Positions 62,329 to 64,000 of a stretch of 64,000 bases of DNA are shown here, piece after piece; the stretch's first letter is position 1, and the number at the start of each line of letters is the position of its first letter. The position numbers were made by a program, and so were the translations under genes. The stretch is from Chloroflexota bacterium (GTDB lineage: Bacteria > Chloroflexota > Limnocylindria > Limnocylindrales > CSP1-4). The stretch covers positions 1 to 64,000 of the forward strand of contig JAJZRG010000004.1 in NCBI GenBank assembly GCA_021802825.1. The letters are read 5' to 3'. The notes beneath the pieces are model-generated. The model was given only the letters and a program-made list of their open reading frames with translations, did no database searches and was not told the DNA's origin.

Positions 62329-63726
62329 CTAGACGACGCGCGAGTAGTCGGCGACGGCGCGCTTCACGAACTTGCCGTAGCCCTTCTTGCCCTTCCACTC
62401 GCCGTCCTGGACGACGACCATGCCGCGGCTCATCACCACGTCGGAGCCGCCCTGGACCGACCGGCCCTCGTAGCAGCTGTAGTCAACGTCCATGTGGTGC
62501 GTCTTGGCGCTGATGACGTGCTTACGGTTGGGGTCGTAGACCACGATGTCGGCGTCGGCGCCCACGGCGATCGCGCCCTTCTTGGGGTACATGCCGAACA
62601 TCTTGGCGGGCGTGGTCGAGACCACCTCCACCCAGCGCTCCCTGGTCAGCTTGCCGGCCACCACGCCGCCGTCGTGGAGCAGGTCCACGCGGTCCTCGAC
62701 GCCCGGCAGGCCATTGGGGATCTTGCGGAAGTCGCCCCGCCCGAGCTCCTTCTGCCCGTGGAAGTCGAAGGGGCAGTGGTCTGTCGACACGACTTGGAGG
62801 TCGTTGCGGCGCAGCCCGGTCATGAGCTCCGCCCAGTTGGGGTTCTTCTCGCGGAGGGGCGGCGAGCACACGAACTTCGAGCCGTTGAACCCGTCCCCGA
62901 GGTCGTCGAGCGAGAGGAACAGGTACTGCGGACACGTCTCCGCGAACGCCTGGACGCCGCGGTCCCGTGCCTCGCGGACGGCCCTCAGCGCATCGATGAC
63001 CGAGAGGTGGACGATGTAGACGGGCGCGCCGGCAGCTTCGGCCAGCTTGATCACGCGGCTCGTCGCCTCGCCCTCGAACACCGGGTAGCGCGCGATGCCG
63101 TGGTAGTACGGGTCGGTCTTGCCGTCGGCCACGAGCTGAGCCGCCACCGCGTCAATCGCCGGGCCGTTCTCCGCGTGCATCATGATCAGGCCGCCGTTCT
63201 TCGCGGTCTGCTGCATCGCCCGGAAGATGTGGTCGTCGGGGCTGTAGAAGACGCCCGGGTAGGCGGTGAACAGCTTGAAGTCCGGGATCCCCTCGGCGAC
63301 CACCTGGTCCATCTCGGCGAGCGTCGCGTCGTTGACGTCGCTCATGATCATGTGGAAGCCGTAGTCAACGTTGGCCATGCCCTCGGCCAGGGCGAACCAC
63401 TTGTCGATGCCCTGGTGCAGCGTCTCCCCCTTCGACTGCACGGCGAAGTCCACGATTGTGGTGGTGCCGCCGAAGGCCGCCGCGCGGGTGCCGGTGTCGA
63501 AGTCGTCCTTGGCGAACGTGCCGCCGAAGGGCAGCTTCATGTGCGTGTGGACGTCGATCGCGCCGGGCATGACGTACTTGCCGCTCGCGTCGATCACCTC
63601 GTCGGCACGCACCGAGGCCCCGAGATCGACCCCGATCTGCACGATCGTCTCGCCCTCGACGAGCACGTCGGCCCGATAGGAGCCGTCGGCAGTGACGACG
63701 GTGCCATTGGCGAACAGGGTGCGCAT
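62329..63726 (-). CDS. hydA: Dihydropyrimidinase/hydantoinase
   Basis: A 465-aa zinc amidohydrolase that opens dihydrouracil or hydantoin rings. VHTHMKLPF gives the first two His ligands, Lys in PDFKLFTAYPG is the carboxylated bridging residue, and HAENG, VHLS and STDHCPF supply the remaining ligands. AAGGAGG precedes the ATG. With the LLM oxidoreductase upstream it suggests a pyrimidine or hydantoin degradation cluster running beyond the right edge. Confidence 0.93.
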   Translation of the reverse strand: MRTLFANGTVVTADGSYRADVLVEGETIVQIGVDLGASVRADEVIDASGKYVMPGAIDVHTHMKLPFGGTFAKDDFDTGTRAAAFGGTTTIVDFAVQSKGETLHQGIDKWFALAEGMANVDYGFHMIMSDVNDATLAEMDQVVAEGIPDFKLFTAYPGVFYSPDDHIFRAMQQTAKNGGLIMMHAENGPAIDAVAAQLVADGKTDPYYHGIARYPVFEGEATSRVIKLAEAAGAPVYIVHLSVIDALRAVREARDRGVQAFAETCPQYLFLSLDDLGDGFNGSKFVCSPPLREKNPNWAELMTGLRRNDLQVVSTDHCPFDFHGQKELGRGDFRKIPNGLPGVEDRVDLLHDGGVVAGKLTRERWVEVVSTTPAKMFGMYPKKGAIAVGADADIVVYDPNRKHVISAKTHHMDVDYSCYEGRSVQGGSDVVMSRGMVVVQDGEWKGKKGYGKFVKRAVADYSRVV

Positions 63727-63876
63727 CCTTCCTCCTTGGCGTTGGGATGCCCCGCCGGCTGCACCCGTCGGACGGGGTGGCGCGTGTCAGGCCATCGTAT
63801 TCCCGCGCGCAGCGCCGCGATGGGCCCTGCGGCGGCGCGGGGGTGCCGCAGTGGCGCTTGGATGCCGCGGTGGCGA

Positions 63877-64000
63877 TCAGCCGCGGAACGCGGGGATGAT
63901 CTCCCGACCGTAGAGCTCGAGCTGCTCCTCCTCGTTCCCGTTCATGAGGTACAGGTTGAACTGGTCCACGCCGGCGTCGGCCAGCTCCTGCAGGCGGCGG
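63877..64000 (-). CDS. LLM-class flavin/F420-dependent oxidoreductase, C-terminal end
   Basis: Only the last 40 codons are in the window, reading RRLQELADAGVDQFNLYLM, then EEEQLELYGREIIPAFRG. This matches the C-terminus of LLM-class F420-dependent enzymes often encoded next to hydantoinases. The 5-prime part lies beyond the right edge. Confidence 0.7.
   Translation of the reverse strand, partial: RRLQELADAGVDQFNLYLMNGNEEEQLELYGREIIPAFRG

Overview
The window is about 70% GC and densely packed. Nothing in it fixes the taxon directly: I found no rRNA, tRNA or CRISPR array. The gene set fits a high-GC terrestrial or aquatic bacterium of the Chloroflexota (Limnocylindria/Ellin6529-like), with Actinomycetota as the alternative. 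Pointers are an ATP-type PEP carboxykinase, F420-type oxidoreductases (Ddn-like and LLM), a KorDABC 2-oxoacid:ferredoxin oxidoreductase, a CpaF (Tad) ATPase, Ala-Pro-Ser linkers in exported proteins, and many start codons only 6-9 nt after a TANNNT box, which suggests leaderless mRNAs. The taxon is an inference.

Layout. 1-4.3 kb: CpaF ATPase, a leaderless Cys-codon leader ORF before a DUF4395 membrane protein, FabI and a HAD phosphatase. 4.3-10.3 kb: P5C dehydrogenase-like ALDH bracketed by repeat elements, a class III aminotransferase with a palindromic operator, and a two-subunit CoA-transferase. 10.4-15.1 kb: universal stress protein, multicopper oxidase, DevS/DevR-like two-component pair and a Ddn-like reductase. 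15.3-21 kb: 4-hydroxybutyrate CoA-transferase-like protein, a cDPG-synthetase-family P-loop protein, zinc ADH, orphan hydrogenase-maturation protease and a mini-CBS protein. 21-27.4 kb: korDABC, divergent from an ArsR-DsrE-TusA-DsrE2-TusA-SQR sulfur operon. 27.6-36.7 kb: a second class III aminotransferase with a coupled 13-codon leader ORF, a PTE-family hydrolase, OsmC, a MarR-RND efflux operon and an AlkX/YcaQ-like protein. 36.7-43.2 kb: a decayed sugar-permease gene, amylosucrase, and sufB-sufD-Rieske with an elaborate promoter. 43.2-53.7 kb: SDR, EamA exporter, ornithine cyclodeaminase family, ManA, Lrp, ECF sigma/anti-sigma, Lgt, PlsC and PadR/HAAS. 54-64 kb: pckA, mdh, subtilase, a divergent Lgt paralogue, Fe-ADH, ABM protein, hydantoinase and the end of an LLM oxidoreductase.

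Metabolic theme: amino-acid and organic-acid carbon is moved by transaminases, semialdehyde or P5C oxidation and CoA transfer into 2-oxoacid/ferredoxin chemistry, and pckA-mdh link the C4 pool to gluconeogenesis. The sulfur operon and Suf genes handle persulfide sulfur and Fe-S assembly.

The most unusual signal is a family of five intergenic elements, each exactly 113 bp by my count. Each is bounded by two palindromes of the form (T/C)GAGTC-N6-GACTCA whose starts are always 95 bp apart, although most interiors are unrelated in sequence. Next are the Cys-rich leaderless leader ORF before DUF4395 and the multi-palindrome suf promoter.
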